From assembly GCF_007744255.1 (NCBI RefSeq), contig NZ_CP036267.1, positions 3,289,500 through 3,353,499 of the forward strand: a stretch of 64,000 nucleotides of DNA, in the 5' to 3' direction. The notes under the pieces are model-generated. The model was not told the origin of the DNA. It was given only the letters and a program-made list of their open reading frames with translations, and ran no database searches. The DNA is from Thalassoglobus polymorphus. Lineage in GTDB: Bacteria; Planctomycetota; Planctomycetia; Planctomycetales; Planctomycetaceae. This document shows, piece by piece, positions 52,770 through 62,353 of the stretch. The position numbers were made by a program, and so were the translations under genes. Within the stretch, counting starts at the first letter, position 1. Each line of letters starts with the position of its first letter.

Positions 52770-54851
52770 TTATTGAGAAGGCTGAACGTTGAATTTATCC
52801 TTCTTCCACCCCAGTTGTTGAGCCACTTTCTCAACAGATCCCCAAGCGGCGTCTTGTTCAGGACTTTCGCATTGAACAGCAAGTGACTTCACCTGACTCG
52901 CTGCGATCAACAAGGCTTGTGGTTTTGTCAAAAACTGCGAAACCTGCAACAAGTACGGACCATCCCGCAGATCGTCACTCAGATTGACGAGGTCGATCTT
53001 TGAATCCTTAGAGATAAACATCGAAGCAAACAGCAGCCAATCTGCAGCTTGGCCTCTCCCCTGGATGTGCAACGGGACTTCTTTCATTTCTTCCAGAGTG
53101 TTGATTCCTTGAACAATGTCATGGATTTGAACACTGTCCTGAGTTTGACCGAGCAGAGCGAAACGTCGTTTGATTTGCGTTTGCTTCTTTTCATTTGTGT
53201 TCCATGCCGTTGGGCCAACTCCTCGTGGCGGAAGAATCACCAATGTTTCTCCGGGTCGGTGATGAGGAAGTTTCCCTTCTGTTTTTGAAGTTTGCACCTT
53301 CGAGAAGTAAGGACAATCCGGGAACTGAGTTGCAAGACGCGGGTTGATTTCTGACCAGAGCTCAGCGTCACAAACAAATACACGGACACCTTTTGACTTT
53401 GAAACATTCTTTTGTTTCAGTACAAACATCGGTAACGAATAGACAGCATCTGGACGATACTCGATCACGGAAAGCGTCGCCTCATCACTCTCCCAAGACT
53501 GTGTTGGTTTCGATGATGAGACATCCGAGCCGGGGACCTTTGGTGAGTTCAGAAAACTTCGATACATCAGCTTTAGCATTGCTGTCGTTCGGAGAGCATC
53601 GAGCTCTTTTTGAGTTTGCGGTAACGTATCACTTGCCATAGGAACAAAGGATTCCTGAATCGAGGTGACTCGTTCATCCTTGGGCAGTTCATCAAAAACC
53701 TTGAGTTCTTCCGGAGTGAACAACGGTGTCGCTGTCACATCAATGAGTGGATTCTCATTTTTCAGGAATCGATTCATCCAGTGAAACGCGTTGACTCGTA
53801 ACTCCTGAGTATCTTTGTGAGGACCTTCAGCGATGTTCAAGCCGATATTTCCGAGAGCATTATGAAGCTCATAGATGCGACGAGTTTTCGCATAGACATC
53901 GACCACACCATCAAGTGGGAAGATACGGTCTTTATCTGTGTTGGAAATCAGCAGTGGTCGTGGAGCAACCAGTGAAGCCAGCATCGGGAAATCCCAGGCA
54001 AATGTGTTGACCATATACATGCAGTCGCAATGTCCTTCCACACAGCCATCGACAACATGGTTATGCATATTCGTGATTCCAGCTACGGGAACAGCAGCCT
54101 TGATGCGATCATCAAGAGCCGCGACCCACCATGAATACGCTCCTCCACCTGACCGACCGGTGACACCAATTTTTTCTCCGTCGACCTCGGGTCGGGACTG
54201 CAAGTAGTCGAGCGAACGAATGCAGTTCCAGGCTTCGACTCCGGCTGATGTGTAACCACGATTGAGCCACCACCACATGCCGTACTTGTATGTTCCATGG
54301 TGAATCCCTTCGATCTCACCAAGCTGAATTGTATCAATCATCAGGCAAACGAATCCATTTTTCGCAAACCATGCTCCATGATGTTGATAGTGCGTTTTGT
54401 TCCCGTAGCTCACACCATCCTTTTTGACTCCTCCATGTCCACAAACATAGAGAATCGCGGGGAGCGGTCCCTCCTGCTTTTCGGGACGATAGAAATTCGC
54501 GGTCACATACAAACCTGGCATTGCTTGAAAATGCAGGTTTTCAACAATCACACCCTCGCGCGTGTGCGTGCCGGTCACGACTGGTTTCAACGGAGAACGT
54601 TCTGGCCAAGGTTTGAGACCTAACATCTCCTGAAGTTGCGCGTGACGCTCTTCCCGCTGCCTCGTCCAGTCTTCAAGCGTTTTGACATCTGCAAGAGAGT
54701 CTTTTGTCACGATTGCGGTTTGAGCAGCGAAGTACCTGGCAAGAAGTTCGTCGCCTGTTGATGTGGTCGAATCTTGAGCATCGCCAGACGTACTGATGAT
54801 CAGGGAAAACGCAACAAAAGAGCCGAGAAGATGGAATTTCAACGAAAACAA
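52770..54851 (-). CDS. Exported alpha/beta hydrolase, acetylxylan-esterase-like
   Basis: A 693-residue exported hydrolase. A signal peptide (SLKFHLLGSFVAFSLIISTS) precedes an N-terminal helix region and a catalytic domain at about 95-380. The nucleophile is in GRSGGGAYSWW; the acid is probably in NTDKDRIFPL and the His in EGPHKDT. The oxyanion segment is LYVCGHGGVKKDG. A C-terminal half of about 300 residues is less conserved and includes SLPMFVLKQKN. Family relatives deacetylate polysaccharides or act as peptidase-S9-like esterases. Start TTG 54851 is supported by AGGAGAA six bases upstream. It follows the esterase gene at 54928 on the same strand (76 bp). Confidence 0.85.
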   Translation of the reverse strand: MFSLKFHLLGSFVAFSLIISTSGDAQDSTTSTGDELLARYFAAQTAIVTKDSLADVKTLEDWTRQREERHAQLQEMLGLKPWPERSPLKPVVTGTHTREGVIVENLHFQAMPGLYVTANFYRPEKQEGPLPAILYVCGHGGVKKDGVSYGNKTHYQHHGAWFAKNGFVCLMIDTIQLGEIEGIHHGTYKYGMWWWLNRGYTSAGVEAWNCIRSLDYLQSRPEVDGEKIGVTGRSGGGAYSWWVAALDDRIKAAVPVAGITNMHNHVVDGCVEGHCDCMYMVNTFAWDFPMLASLVAPRPLLISNTDKDRIFPLDGVVDVYAKTRRIYELHNALGNIGLNIAEGPHKDTQELRVNAFHWMNRFLKNENPLIDVTATPLFTPEELKVFDELPKDERVTSIQESFVPMASDTLPQTQKELDALRTTAMLKLMYRSFLNSPKVPGSDVSSSKPTQSWESDEATLSVIEYRPDAVYSLPMFVLKQKNVSKSKGVRVFVCDAELWSEINPRLATQFPDCPYFSKVQTSKTEGKLPHHRPGETLVILPPRGVGPTAWNTNEKKQTQIKRRFALLGQTQDSVQIHDIVQGINTLEEMKEVPLHIQGRGQAADWLLFASMFISKDSKIDLVNLSDDLRDGPYLLQVSQFLTKPQALLIAASQVKSLAVQCESPEQDAAWGSVEKVAQQLGWKKDKFNVQPSQ

Positions 54852-54927
54852 AGCTGTTCTCCTGGTGTCAAAACTGGGGCGGGATCAGGGAGGAAGGGAA
54901 CATTATGTATTGTGTAGCGAGCGATAA

Positions 54928-55824
54928 TTACTTTTCAACGGAGTCTTTCGCTTCTGAAGTTCGCCAAAGCCAACGCAGAGAATCAGGAAGAATTGCACCG
55001 CCATGAATCCCGTTGTGAGCACCTTCGCCATAGACAAACTTGTGATCGTATTTTGCAAAAGCTAACGATTTCGCCATCTGTTGATTCGCTAAAGGCCAGT
55101 TCCCATGCTGGTTGTCGAGGTCTCCAGAGCCATCTTGAAGAAACACTCGAATCGGTTTGGGTTCTGTTTTTCGAATCAATGCATGGTAGACATGACCACC
55201 ACGAATGTTGGTGAAGCTGCCGACATGGCTTAAGACTTTGCGAAATTCATCTGGACGTTCCCAGGCAACCGTCCATGCACAAATTCCTCCTGAACTAATC
55301 CCGCAGATGGCGCGCTGGTCAGGATCTTTCGTCAGGTTGTAGTGCTTGCCGACCTCGGGCAAAATTTCTTCTAACAGGAACCGAGAATATTGATCCGAGA
55401 GCGTGTCGTATTCGAAGCTTCGATTTTGCGGTCGCGGTCGCCAACCTCGTTTCTTCGGGAGTTCGTCTTGCAGATAGCCCGGGTCGATAAAAATTCCGAT
55501 GATCGGCGGCAACTCACCTTTGTGAATGAGATTGTCAAAGACAACCGGCACACGGAACTGCCCCTTTTCATCAAGGTAAGTGTGACCGTCTTGAAAGACC
55601 ATCACCGCGGTTGGGGTGTCCGCATCATATTGCTCAGGAACATAGACTGAATAATGACGAATCGATCCTGGGAACACTTCTGACTTCCAGACATGGTTCG
55701 TCACCGTGCCGCGCGGGACTCCTTCGTGACGCATGGAATCTTCACCGAGTTCGTACTGTTCGTCCCCAGCCAAACAAACTGTCACCATCCCCATCAATAG
55801 CAGCAAAGGCATCAATCGCAACAT
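54928..55824 (-). CDS. Exported esterase of the enterochelin-esterase type
   Basis: A 298-residue exported alpha/beta hydrolase. The signal peptide is LRLMPLLLLMGMVTVCLA. The fold of Fes/esterase-D-like proteins is visible: RHYSVYVPEQYD, AVMVFQDGHTYLD, the nucleophile elbow GISSGGICAW and the His in GEGAHNGIHG. Family members cleave siderophore or glycosyl esters; in planctomycetes they accompany polysaccharide enzymes. It probably forms a transcript with the larger esterase downstream. No sorting or lipobox signal is visible. Confidence 0.87.
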   Translation of the reverse strand: MLRLMPLLLLMGMVTVCLAGDEQYELGEDSMRHEGVPRGTVTNHVWKSEVFPGSIRHYSVYVPEQYDADTPTAVMVFQDGHTYLDEKGQFRVPVVFDNLIHKGELPPIIGIFIDPGYLQDELPKKRGWRPRPQNRSFEYDTLSDQYSRFLLEEILPEVGKHYNLTKDPDQRAICGISSGGICAWTVAWERPDEFRKVLSHVGSFTNIRGGHVYHALIRKTEPKPIRVFLQDGSGDLDNQHGNWPLANQQMAKSLAFAKYDHKFVYGEGAHNGIHGGAILPDSLRWLWRTSEAKDSVEK

Positions 55825-55916
55825 CGTTCATCCCGATTTATTTGAGTCTCGTTTTGACCCTGCATGTTAGTGGTCTCGCCAATGGCCTCGCAAGGACAGC
55901 AAAGGCTCATCACTGA

Positions 55917-56684
55917 TCAAAGAGAATGAATTGTCATCCCGCCATCGATCTTTAGAACCTGTCCCGTTGCATACGGGATCTCTCCCTCAACCAGGGCGCG
56001 GACAGCTTTGCCAACATCTTCGGTTTCCCCCCACCGACGTTCAAGTGTGAGACCATTTGCGATCAGCTCGTCGTACTTCTGAGTGACCCCGGAAGTCATG
56101 TCACTTCGAATGACTCCCGGTCGGACTTCATACACATCAATTCCAAACTCAGCGAGTCGCGTCGCCCACAGATCCTTTGCCATTCCAAGAGCCGCTTTCG
56201 AAAGGCAGTAATCACCACGGTTCACCGAAACGAACTCCGCAGAGATCGACGAGACAAAAATTACGCTCCCGCGGACTTCTGCAGCATCTCGACTAGACTT
56301 CATCAGCTGCGCAGCAAGTTTCGTCAGAAAGAATGGCCCCTTCAAGTTGATATCAATCACCTTGTCAAACGCCTCTTCGTCTGCCTCCAGAATGTCCTTG
56401 CGTCCGGGAGACGTGATCCCGGCATTGTTGATGAGCGCATCAAGCCGGCCAAACTTCTGGTGCGTTGACTCAATCAATTTCGTTCGATCATCGGAGCAAC
56501 CAATGTTCGCTGCGCAGTAGGCAACGTCGACTTCAAGGTCTGAAAACTCCTGCAAGACATCTTGAACCTGCTCAGCAGGTCGCACTCCATTGAGCATCAA
56601 CGACCAGCCAGACTGCGCAAGTTTCCTCGCGATCCCCAACCCAATCCCTCGGGCTCCACCTGTAATCAGTGCAACTTTCGACAT
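55917..56684 (-). CDS. Short-chain dehydrogenase/reductase (FabG-like)
   Basis: A 255-residue cytoplasmic SDR of the classical type. The NAD(P)-binding TGGARGIGLG is at about 7-16, NNAGI at about 88-92, and the catalytic Ser in VSSISAEF with YCLSK (Tyr-x-x-x-Lys). The C-terminal LKIDGGMTIHS matches the FabG-like ending. The substrate is unknown; 3-ketoacyl-ACP reductase is only one option. It follows hemE on the same strand by 21 bp, so both are likely cotranscribed, though no metabolic link to heme synthesis is evident. Confidence 0.9.
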   Translation of the reverse strand: MSKVALITGGARGIGLGIARKLAQSGWSLMLNGVRPAEQVQDVLQEFSDLEVDVAYCAANIGCSDDRTKLIESTHQKFGRLDALINNAGITSPGRKDILEADEEAFDKVIDINLKGPFFLTKLAAQLMKSSRDAAEVRGSVIFVSSISAEFVSVNRGDYCLSKAALGMAKDLWATRLAEFGIDVYEVRPGVIRSDMTSGVTQKYDELIANGLTLERRWGETEDVGKAVRALVEGEIPYATGQVLKIDGGMTIHSL

Positions 56685-56705
56685 GAAATCTCAACTTCCC
56701 TTTAC

Positions 56706-57749
56706 TCAGTTTGCACTGAGTTCATGAACCATTTGAACGAGAGCTTTGACGTTGTCGGGATTCATATCTGGCTGGACACCGTGGCCAAGATTAAAGATAT
56801 GCCCGGGGTGTCCGGCGTTGGCATCGAGCACAGCTTTGGTGCGACTTTCGAGAACATCCAGATTTGCGTAAAGCGATATCGGATCAAGATTTCCCTGAAT
56901 CGCTCGTTCGTTGCCAACAATCTTGCGGGCCTCAGCCAAGTCAATCCGCCAGTCGATTCCAATTACGTCACCACCAGCTTCGACCTGGTCCGGAATCAAT
57001 GCAGGATTGCCAGTTAAAAAGTTGATTAATGGAGTCTCATCCTGAACTGCCTCAATCAACTTCTTCGTGTAAGGTTGAACGTATCGTCGATAGTCAGAGG
57101 GAGAGAGACAACCGGCCCAACTGTCGAAAATCTGCACCGCTTGAACACCCGCTTCAATTTGTGCGTTCAAATATTTCCCGAGCGAATCGACGAGCCGATT
57201 CATTAAGGCATCCCATGCACCTTCATCGTTGTACATGATGGTCTTTGTGCGAATGTAGTTTTTCGACCCACCACCTTCGATCGCATACGAAGCAAGTGTA
57301 AACGGAGCTCCGGCAAATCCCAGCAATGGAATATCGCTCGGCAGATCGTTGCGGATAAGCTTGATCGCATCGAAAACATAGCTGAGAATTTCAACGTCAT
57401 CGACCGCTTTGACTCGATCTATTTCACTTGCAGCCATCAGCGGATTATGAATGACCGGGCCTTCGCCTTTGACGTACTCAAGATCAAACCCCATCGGTTG
57501 CAAAATCGGTAACAGATCCGCGAATAGAATCGCAGCGTCGACTCCTAAAACTTCGCGTGCGGTCAGTGTCACCTCCGCAGCCAGTTCCGGAGTTTTACAG
57601 AGATCAATGAAAGTTGTCTTACTGCGAACTGCCATATATTCAGGCAGGTAACGCCCGGCCTGTCGCATGATCCAAACTGGTGTACAATCGGTTGGCTCGC
57701 AACGAGCCGCTTTCATGAATCGACTATTATAAAGTTCTGGAGTCATCAT
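56706..57749 (-). CDS. hemE: Uroporphyrinogen decarboxylase
   Basis: A 347-residue cytoplasmic TIM-barrel enzyme that converts uroporphyrinogen III to coproporphyrinogen III in heme synthesis. The N-terminal signature PVWIMRQAGRYLPEY is intact, as are the catalytic Asp segment AILFADLLPILQPMGF, the GFAGAPFTLASYAIEGGGS loop and the C-terminal HPGHIFNLGHGVQP. The length is normal for the family. No other heme gene is nearby. It leads a two-gene unit with the SDR. Confidence 0.97.
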   Translation of the reverse strand: MMTPELYNSRFMKAARCEPTDCTPVWIMRQAGRYLPEYMAVRSKTTFIDLCKTPELAAEVTLTAREVLGVDAAILFADLLPILQPMGFDLEYVKGEGPVIHNPLMAASEIDRVKAVDDVEILSYVFDAIKLIRNDLPSDIPLLGFAGAPFTLASYAIEGGGSKNYIRTKTIMYNDEGAWDALMNRLVDSLGKYLNAQIEAGVQAVQIFDSWAGCLSPSDYRRYVQPYTKKLIEAVQDETPLINFLTGNPALIPDQVEAGGDVIGIDWRIDLAEARKIVGNERAIQGNLDPISLYANLDVLESRTKAVLDANAGHPGHIFNLGHGVQPDMNPDNVKALVQMVHELSAN

Positions 57750-58009
57750 CTCTTCGACTTCTATTCAAAAGTGTGGTCACGTCGCAGTTCGGTTCACTCA
57801 CCGAGAGGAATTCTATTTGTCTCTATGGAGATCATAACAATCAAACGTAAATTGTCAGCGAGGATCTGCATTTACAAATTGATCCAGATCATTTTCGATG
57901 CTGCCCCTGCCCGCGAAAATCACTTTTGTGGCTTCAGAGACTATCTGTCACGAGAGAGAACGCCTGTATCATTTCGGGGAAAGCTCTAGAAACACGGCTC
58001 TCTGACAAT

Positions 58010-59551
58010 TCACTTAGTCCCCGTGTTTCCCACGACATGACGAGATTGTCGCTGCGGCAGTTCTTTGGCTTCATGAGTCCGTTTTCGTGGATGTGGGAGA
58101 TCGAATTTCCTCAGGAAGTGCGGTCGATCCTCTCGCCCCCCACGCGTGTAATCATTCCAGATCGCATGGGCAACAACTTCCTCAGAACGTTGCTGCACCT
58201 GAACGAGAAAGTTGAACATCCGCTCCGCCAGTCGCGTAAGTGGAATCCCATGTGACTGCCCTTCGCGAGCATAAAGCCAGTCGGAGAGTTTAAGAAATTC
58301 GACGAACGGAGAATTCGCATCGCTCCAGATCAGTTCGCGAGATTCCAAAAAGTTCCCGCTGTTGCCAATCAAATCCCAGAATTTCGCAAACCGACGCATC
58401 CGTTGAAGATCCTCGAACGGAACAAGTTTCGTGCTGAGAATTTCATAAGGTGCGGACTGGCTGTAGATCATCTCCCAGTCTTCATCATGACGCGTGATCG
58501 GCGTCCCGCGCAACCGTTTGAGGATTCCGACTTGAATCTCTTGAGGATTCAGTTTGAGCAGCCGGTCAAAACCGGTTCCAAAGCTTTCAACAGTCTCTCC
58601 CGGAAGTCCGACAATCAGGTCGGCATGAATGTGGACGCCGGTTTCTTTCCGCAGGAATTCAAAATTCTCAGCCAGCTTTTCGTTGTCCTGTTTCCGGCTG
58701 ATCAAGTCTCCAACGTCGTCGTTAAATGTTTGAACACCAATCTCGAATTGCAATGCTCCCGGCGGAAAGCGGGAAATCATTTCTCGCAGCGAATCAGGAA
58801 GCCGGTCTGGAATCATTTCGAAGTGAAGAAAAAGATCCGGGCGATACCGATCCAGAAAGAATTGCAATATCGCCTTGCTGACTCGCATGTTCAGATTAAA
58901 CGTACGATCTACAAACTTGAACTGCTTCGCACCACCATCGAGAAGCAGTTGCATCTTCCCGAGAAATTCGTCGACATCAAATTGACGAACGGGAATCTCC
59001 AAAGCAGACAGGCAAAACTCACATGTGAACGGACAGCCGCGCGAGGCTTCCACATAGATCACGCGATTCTTAATGTCCTCCTCCGTATACAAATGATACG
59101 GCATCTTCACTTCAGAAAGTGCCGGAACACCGCCGGGGATGACCTTTTCAAGCGGAGGAGTTTTTGCCAGAAGATTTCGACAAAGTTCGGGCAACGCAAG
59201 GTCAGCTTCACCGGTGACCAGATAGTCCGCCAGCTGAACAATCTGTTGTTGCTCACTTTCGTAGCTGACCTCTGGTCCTCCGATCACAACTGTGATGTCA
59301 GGTCGCAACTTTTTGAGATCTGCGACCAACTTCGTTGCCGGTTCAATGTTCCAGATGTAGACGCCGATTCCAACGATCTTCGGATTTTGCGAGACGATCG
59401 ATTCTAGAACGTCCGCGAGGTTCTCATTAATGCCAAACTCCAGCATCACCGTCGATTCCGCCAACGGCCCCATATTCGCTATAAGATAACGCAGCCCAAA
59501 GGAACTGTGCCAATAGCGAGCATTCAATGTTGTCAGGACAATATCAGGCAT
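58010..59551 (-). CDS. Cobalamin-binding-type radical SAM protein with DUF4080
   Basis: A 513-residue protein. The N-terminal half (about 1-135) is a B12-binding-like Rossmann domain ([11 protein letters not shown]). The radical SAM core has CPFTCEFC (Cys-x3-Cys-x2-Cys, near residue 178) and continues to about 370 ([20 protein letters not shown]). A DUF4080-like C-terminal region covers about 370-490. Members methylate or rearrange unreactive carbons; the substrate is unknown. It is a single gene. Its 3' end codes for a basic, low-conservation tail. The 260-bp spacer to hemE shows nothing. Confidence 0.88.
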   Translation of the reverse strand: MPDIVLTTLNARYWHSSFGLRYLIANMGPLAESTVMLEFGINENLADVLESIVSQNPKIVGIGVYIWNIEPATKLVADLKKLRPDITVVIGGPEVSYESEQQQIVQLADYLVTGEADLALPELCRNLLAKTPPLEKVIPGGVPALSEVKMPYHLYTEEDIKNRVIYVEASRGCPFTCEFCLSALEIPVRQFDVDEFLGKMQLLLDGGAKQFKFVDRTFNLNMRVSKAILQFFLDRYRPDLFLHFEMIPDRLPDSLREMISRFPPGALQFEIGVQTFNDDVGDLISRKQDNEKLAENFEFLRKETGVHIHADLIVGLPGETVESFGTGFDRLLKLNPQEIQVGILKRLRGTPITRHDEDWEMIYSQSAPYEILSTKLVPFEDLQRMRRFAKFWDLIGNSGNFLESRELIWSDANSPFVEFLKLSDWLYAREGQSHGIPLTRLAERMFNFLVQVQQRSEEVVAHAIWNDYTRGGREDRPHFLRKFDLPHPRKRTHEAKELPQRQSRHVVGNTGTK

Positions 59552-59689
59552 GAAGTACCGAAGAGGGACAGAGATTTAGAGCATGCTTCGAAATGATGAT
59601 TGTGGGCGATCAATCCCATGGAAGTGAGCGATTTATCAGATGAAATATACTCTTCACAGCCACAAGAACCACAAAAGTGTTTCAGAACT

Positions 59690-59750
59690 GGTCCAATACC
59701 AGTCTTTACGTTCTGAACACCAATTCGAAAGATACTCTCGTTGAATTGTC
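59690..59750. repeat. Eroded A/B repeat fragments
   Basis: AGAACTGGTCC (a B end), then GTTCTGAACACCAATTCGAA and AGATAC (an A end). They lie in the 367-bp spacer 59552-59918, where I see nothing else apart from these and CACAGCCACAAGA, also found at 22574. Confidence 0.5.
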
Positions 59751-59918
59751 ATTGTAATCGGGATTGAAACGCCGGACACTTCAAGCCTCCGAAGATTTGA
59801 GCGATTCGGTAAAATGTTTCGACCGAGCGAATGATCATTGGACTCAAAACTCAAGTACAGTCTCAATCATAGCGGATAACGCAAACGATTTACGTTTTCG
59901 GACAGGCATGAAATTCTG

Positions 59919-60452
59919 ATGATCTATCTCTACGCAACAATTTTGCTGATCGCGAATTCACTCGCTTGGTCTGCAACGATCTTCATGGCTCCGGGGAACT
60001 GGATCATGGTCGCATTAGCAGTCACCTATGCCTGGTTCCTTCCCGAGACGGAATCTCCACATCTGAGCTGGACGATCGTCGGCATCAGTTTCATTCTGGC
60101 AATTCTCGGAGAGATCGTCGAGTTCTCAGCCGGTGCCGCCGGAGCTGCCAAGCAAGGGGGCTCAAAACGTGGAGCTATCTTCTCAATCGTGGGAGCCATT
60201 ACCGGAAGTATCGCCGGTGCCATCCTCGGGCTTCCCATTCCAGTCATGGGAAGTGCCATCGCAGGAATTGCAGGAGGAGCCATCGGGGCCTTTGTGGGAG
60301 CTTACCTGGGAGAACAAGATCGGTTCCATGGTGAGCGAATCGCGATTGGAAAAGGAGCAATGATAGGCAGACTGATCGGCACCGTCGGCAAGATGGCCGT
60401 CGGCGCGATCATTCTTTTTCTGATTACTCTCGACAGCTTTGTAGATTTCTAA
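59919..60452 (+). CDS. DUF456 membrane protein
   Basis: A 177-residue membrane protein with about five hydrophobic helices, Gly/Ala-rich in the second half. It matches DUF456: FMAPGNWIMVALAVTYAWFL and LGEIVEFSAGAAGAAKQGGS, then tandem glycine-zipper-like helices (GAITGSIAGAILG, GIAGGAIGAFVGAYLGE). Family function is unknown. The TAA stop is the left edge of a family A repeat, and the gene is convergent with the IMPase-like gene. Confidence 0.92.
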   Translation: MIYLYATILLIANSLAWSATIFMAPGNWIMVALAVTYAWFLPETESPHLSWTIVGISFILAILGEIVEFSAGAAGAAKQGGSKRGAIFSIVGAITGSIAGAILGLPIPVMGSAIAGIAGGAIGAFVGAYLGEQDRFHGERIAIGKGAMIGRLIGTVGKMAVGAIILFLITLDSFVDF

Positions 60453-60550
60453 CGCATCTTTCGAATTGGCCTGCAGGTTCTGCCTCGTGGCGAACAGCAT
60501 TTTTCAAGTGAAATGCGTTCTTCACGGGCACTCGGTAGAGCAAACTGCTC
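60450..60550. repeat. Family A repeat filling a convergent intergenic region
   Basis: TAACGCATCTTTCGAATTGG, GCCTCGTGGCGAACAGC, GAAATGCGTTCTTCACGGGC and AGAGCAAACTGCTC. Position 60450-60452 is the stop of the DUF456 gene. The other end is 3 bp from the IMPase-like TGA (60554-60556). The internal CTAG is CAAG here. Confidence 0.92.
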
Positions 60551-60553
60551 TCA

Positions 60554-61480
60554 TCAATCGGAATAGCGGACTTGGCTCCAGTCTTTTGCAAGGTCCACCA
60601 ATATTTTGAGTTTTGATTCGCAGTCTGCTGTTGCGACGATCCCGGGCAATCTCAGCATTGATGCGCGATCGTCCATCCAGGTCTCATCGAAATGAACAGC
60701 CTCACCATTGTGGACCCAAACACTGTTCCCCCCCAGCATCCGAGCAATTTGCATTGAGACGGGGTAGTCGTAGATATTCGGACTGTGAATGAGTGAGCCT
60801 CCGAAATCACCGGTCGCCAGAAGCGGGTAGATACTGCCCGGCGTGTCGTCCGGAGCAAATCCTTCAAGGCCCGCGTCGGTAACTTTTTGAGCATTCACCG
60901 GGTCGTTGGCTTGAAATCCGATCAAATAGATCTTGTTCGAATTGGGGCGAGTCGCGATGTCGATTGGCGGCATCTTCTGCAAACATTCCAATGCCGAAAC
61001 CGAAGTGTCATCCGGTCCGCATTTCAGTGTTTCGTCATAGGCCAGAGTCCAGGTTCCAGTCGGGCCAGCTTCCGGACAAAAGACTAACGAGAACAACACC
61101 TCACTTCGATTTCGTAAGTGAATCATCACGGAATATCCGTCCCCAGTCCGATCACGGAACTGCTTTGTCCCATCGATTGGATCGAGTGCGATCGTCAATT
61201 CCGCCTGCTCGTTAAAGACGTCGAGGTCTCCGTTCTCTTCTTCTGCTTCCAATCGGCATTCACGCAAGATGGGCGACCTGTCCCGCAGCCCGGAGACGAC
61301 AAGTTCCTGAACGGTCAAATCAGCAAGAGTCAGTGCATCGGTGTTGGCATTCCCTGACGACTTGCCTTCCAGTGCGATGTTGAACGTTCTCAATTTCTTA
61401 GCGATTGCCCCGGACCAACGTACGAGGTCAGGGGTATCATTCATAAGTGCAGCGATCACACTTTCGACAGACAATGACAT
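60554..61480 (-). CDS. Inositol-monophosphatase-fold phosphatase (CysQ/Hal2-like)
   Basis: A 308-residue cytoplasmic Mg2+-dependent phosphatase. The signature ALDPIDGTKQF (Asp-Pro-Ile-Asp-Gly-Thr) is complete, with ECRLEAEEENGD as the preceding metal-site Glu segment and a C-terminal SPNIYDYPVSMQIARMLGG as the second Asp site. The substrates in this family include inositol phosphates, 3'-phosphoadenosine 5'-phosphate and fructose bisphosphate; I cannot decide. It starts 3 bp after the RimK-like stop on the same strand, with GGAG inside the upstream gene's end. It is the third gene of an operon. Confidence 0.88.
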   Translation of the reverse strand: MSLSVESVIAALMNDTPDLVRWSGAIAKKLRTFNIALEGKSSGNANTDALTLADLTVQELVVSGLRDRSPILRECRLEAEEENGDLDVFNEQAELTIALDPIDGTKQFRDRTGDGYSVMIHLRNRSEVLFSLVFCPEAGPTGTWTLAYDETLKCGPDDTSVSALECLQKMPPIDIATRPNSNKIYLIGFQANDPVNAQKVTDAGLEGFAPDDTPGSIYPLLATGDFGGSLIHSPNIYDYPVSMQIARMLGGNSVWVHNGEAVHFDETWMDDRASMLRLPGIVATADCESKLKILVDLAKDWSQVRYSD

Positions 61481-61483
61481 CAG

Positions 61484-62353
61484 CTAGTTCTCCAAATGTT
61501 CTATTACTCGATCTGCGACATCAACTTGAGTCGCTTGAGCAAACGCTCTCCATCCCGGAACGGCGTTCACCTCAATCACATAACAACGCCCCGCAAGATC
61601 GTACAACAAATCGACACCAGCGAAACACGCATGGACAGTTCTCGCTGCAGAAAGTGCAAGATGAGCTTCATCATCCGTCACCAGATGAGCCATGGCACTC
61701 CCGTTTCGAGAGATATTCGTCCGAAAGTCAGTCAGGTTTTTGCGTTTCATGGCTCCCAAAATCTGGCCATTGAGCAGCATCACCCGCACATCGAATCCTT
61801 CGTGGTGAATAAACTCTTGAATGTAAAGAACGTTGTTGAGACGTTCGAGAGTACGAAAGGAACGAAACGCCAGATCCGGATCGGAGAGACGGAAGATCCC
61901 GCGCCCTTCTGCTCCAAAGATCGGCTTTACGACGACATCGCCACCGAGAGTTTGAAATGCTTCCATCGCCTGATCAGTCGTTTCACAAACGATCGTACGT
62001 GGAACAGGAACTTGAGCCGCAGCCAGGCGTGAAGTCGTTAAAAACTTATCGACTGCACATTCGATCGCACGAGGATGATTAAGAATCGTTTTCCCAGCCT
62101 GATGCAGTTGCAAGAGCACATCCATGCGATACACAACCTGCTCAAGCGATCCCGGCGGCATCGTCCGCACAATGATGGCATCAGAATCGAACAGCGAGTG
62201 ATGACCGCCCGAGACGTCTGTTGAAGTCCCCTCCACCGAACTCGTTAGAGATCGAAAGTCAACCCGTTCGCACGAATGTCCACGTTGCGCCGAGGCACGT
62301 GAAAGTTCATCGACATACCAACTCCCCTCGTTCCCAAGAACAGAGATTTTCAC
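61484..62353 (-). CDS. RimK-like ATP-grasp ligase
   Basis: A 289-residue ATP-grasp enzyme of the RimK group, which add glutamate or similar amino acids to an acceptor. The ATP-grasp features are VVVKPIFGAEGRGIFRL, LYIQEFIHHEGFDVRVML and CYVIEVNAVPGWRAF (Mg2+ ligands Glu and Asn). Acceptors vary: ribosomal protein S6, F420 or tetrahydromethanopterin. In planctomycetes RimK-like genes belong to C1-cofactor sets, so a cofactor-glutamylation role is possible. The start is GTG; GTGA overlaps the upstream stop, indicating coupling. It precedes the IMPase gene by 3 bp. Confidence 0.87.
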   Translation of the reverse strand: MKISVLGNEGSWYVDELSRASAQRGHSCERVDFRSLTSSVEGTSTDVSGGHHSLFDSDAIIVRTMPPGSLEQVVYRMDVLLQLHQAGKTILNHPRAIECAVDKFLTTSRLAAAQVPVPRTIVCETTDQAMEAFQTLGGDVVVKPIFGAEGRGIFRLSDPDLAFRSFRTLERLNNVLYIQEFIHHEGFDVRVMLLNGQILGAMKRKNLTDFRTNISRNGSAMAHLVTDDEAHLALSAARTVHACFAGVDLLYDLAGRCYVIEVNAVPGWRAFAQATQVDVADRVIEHLEN

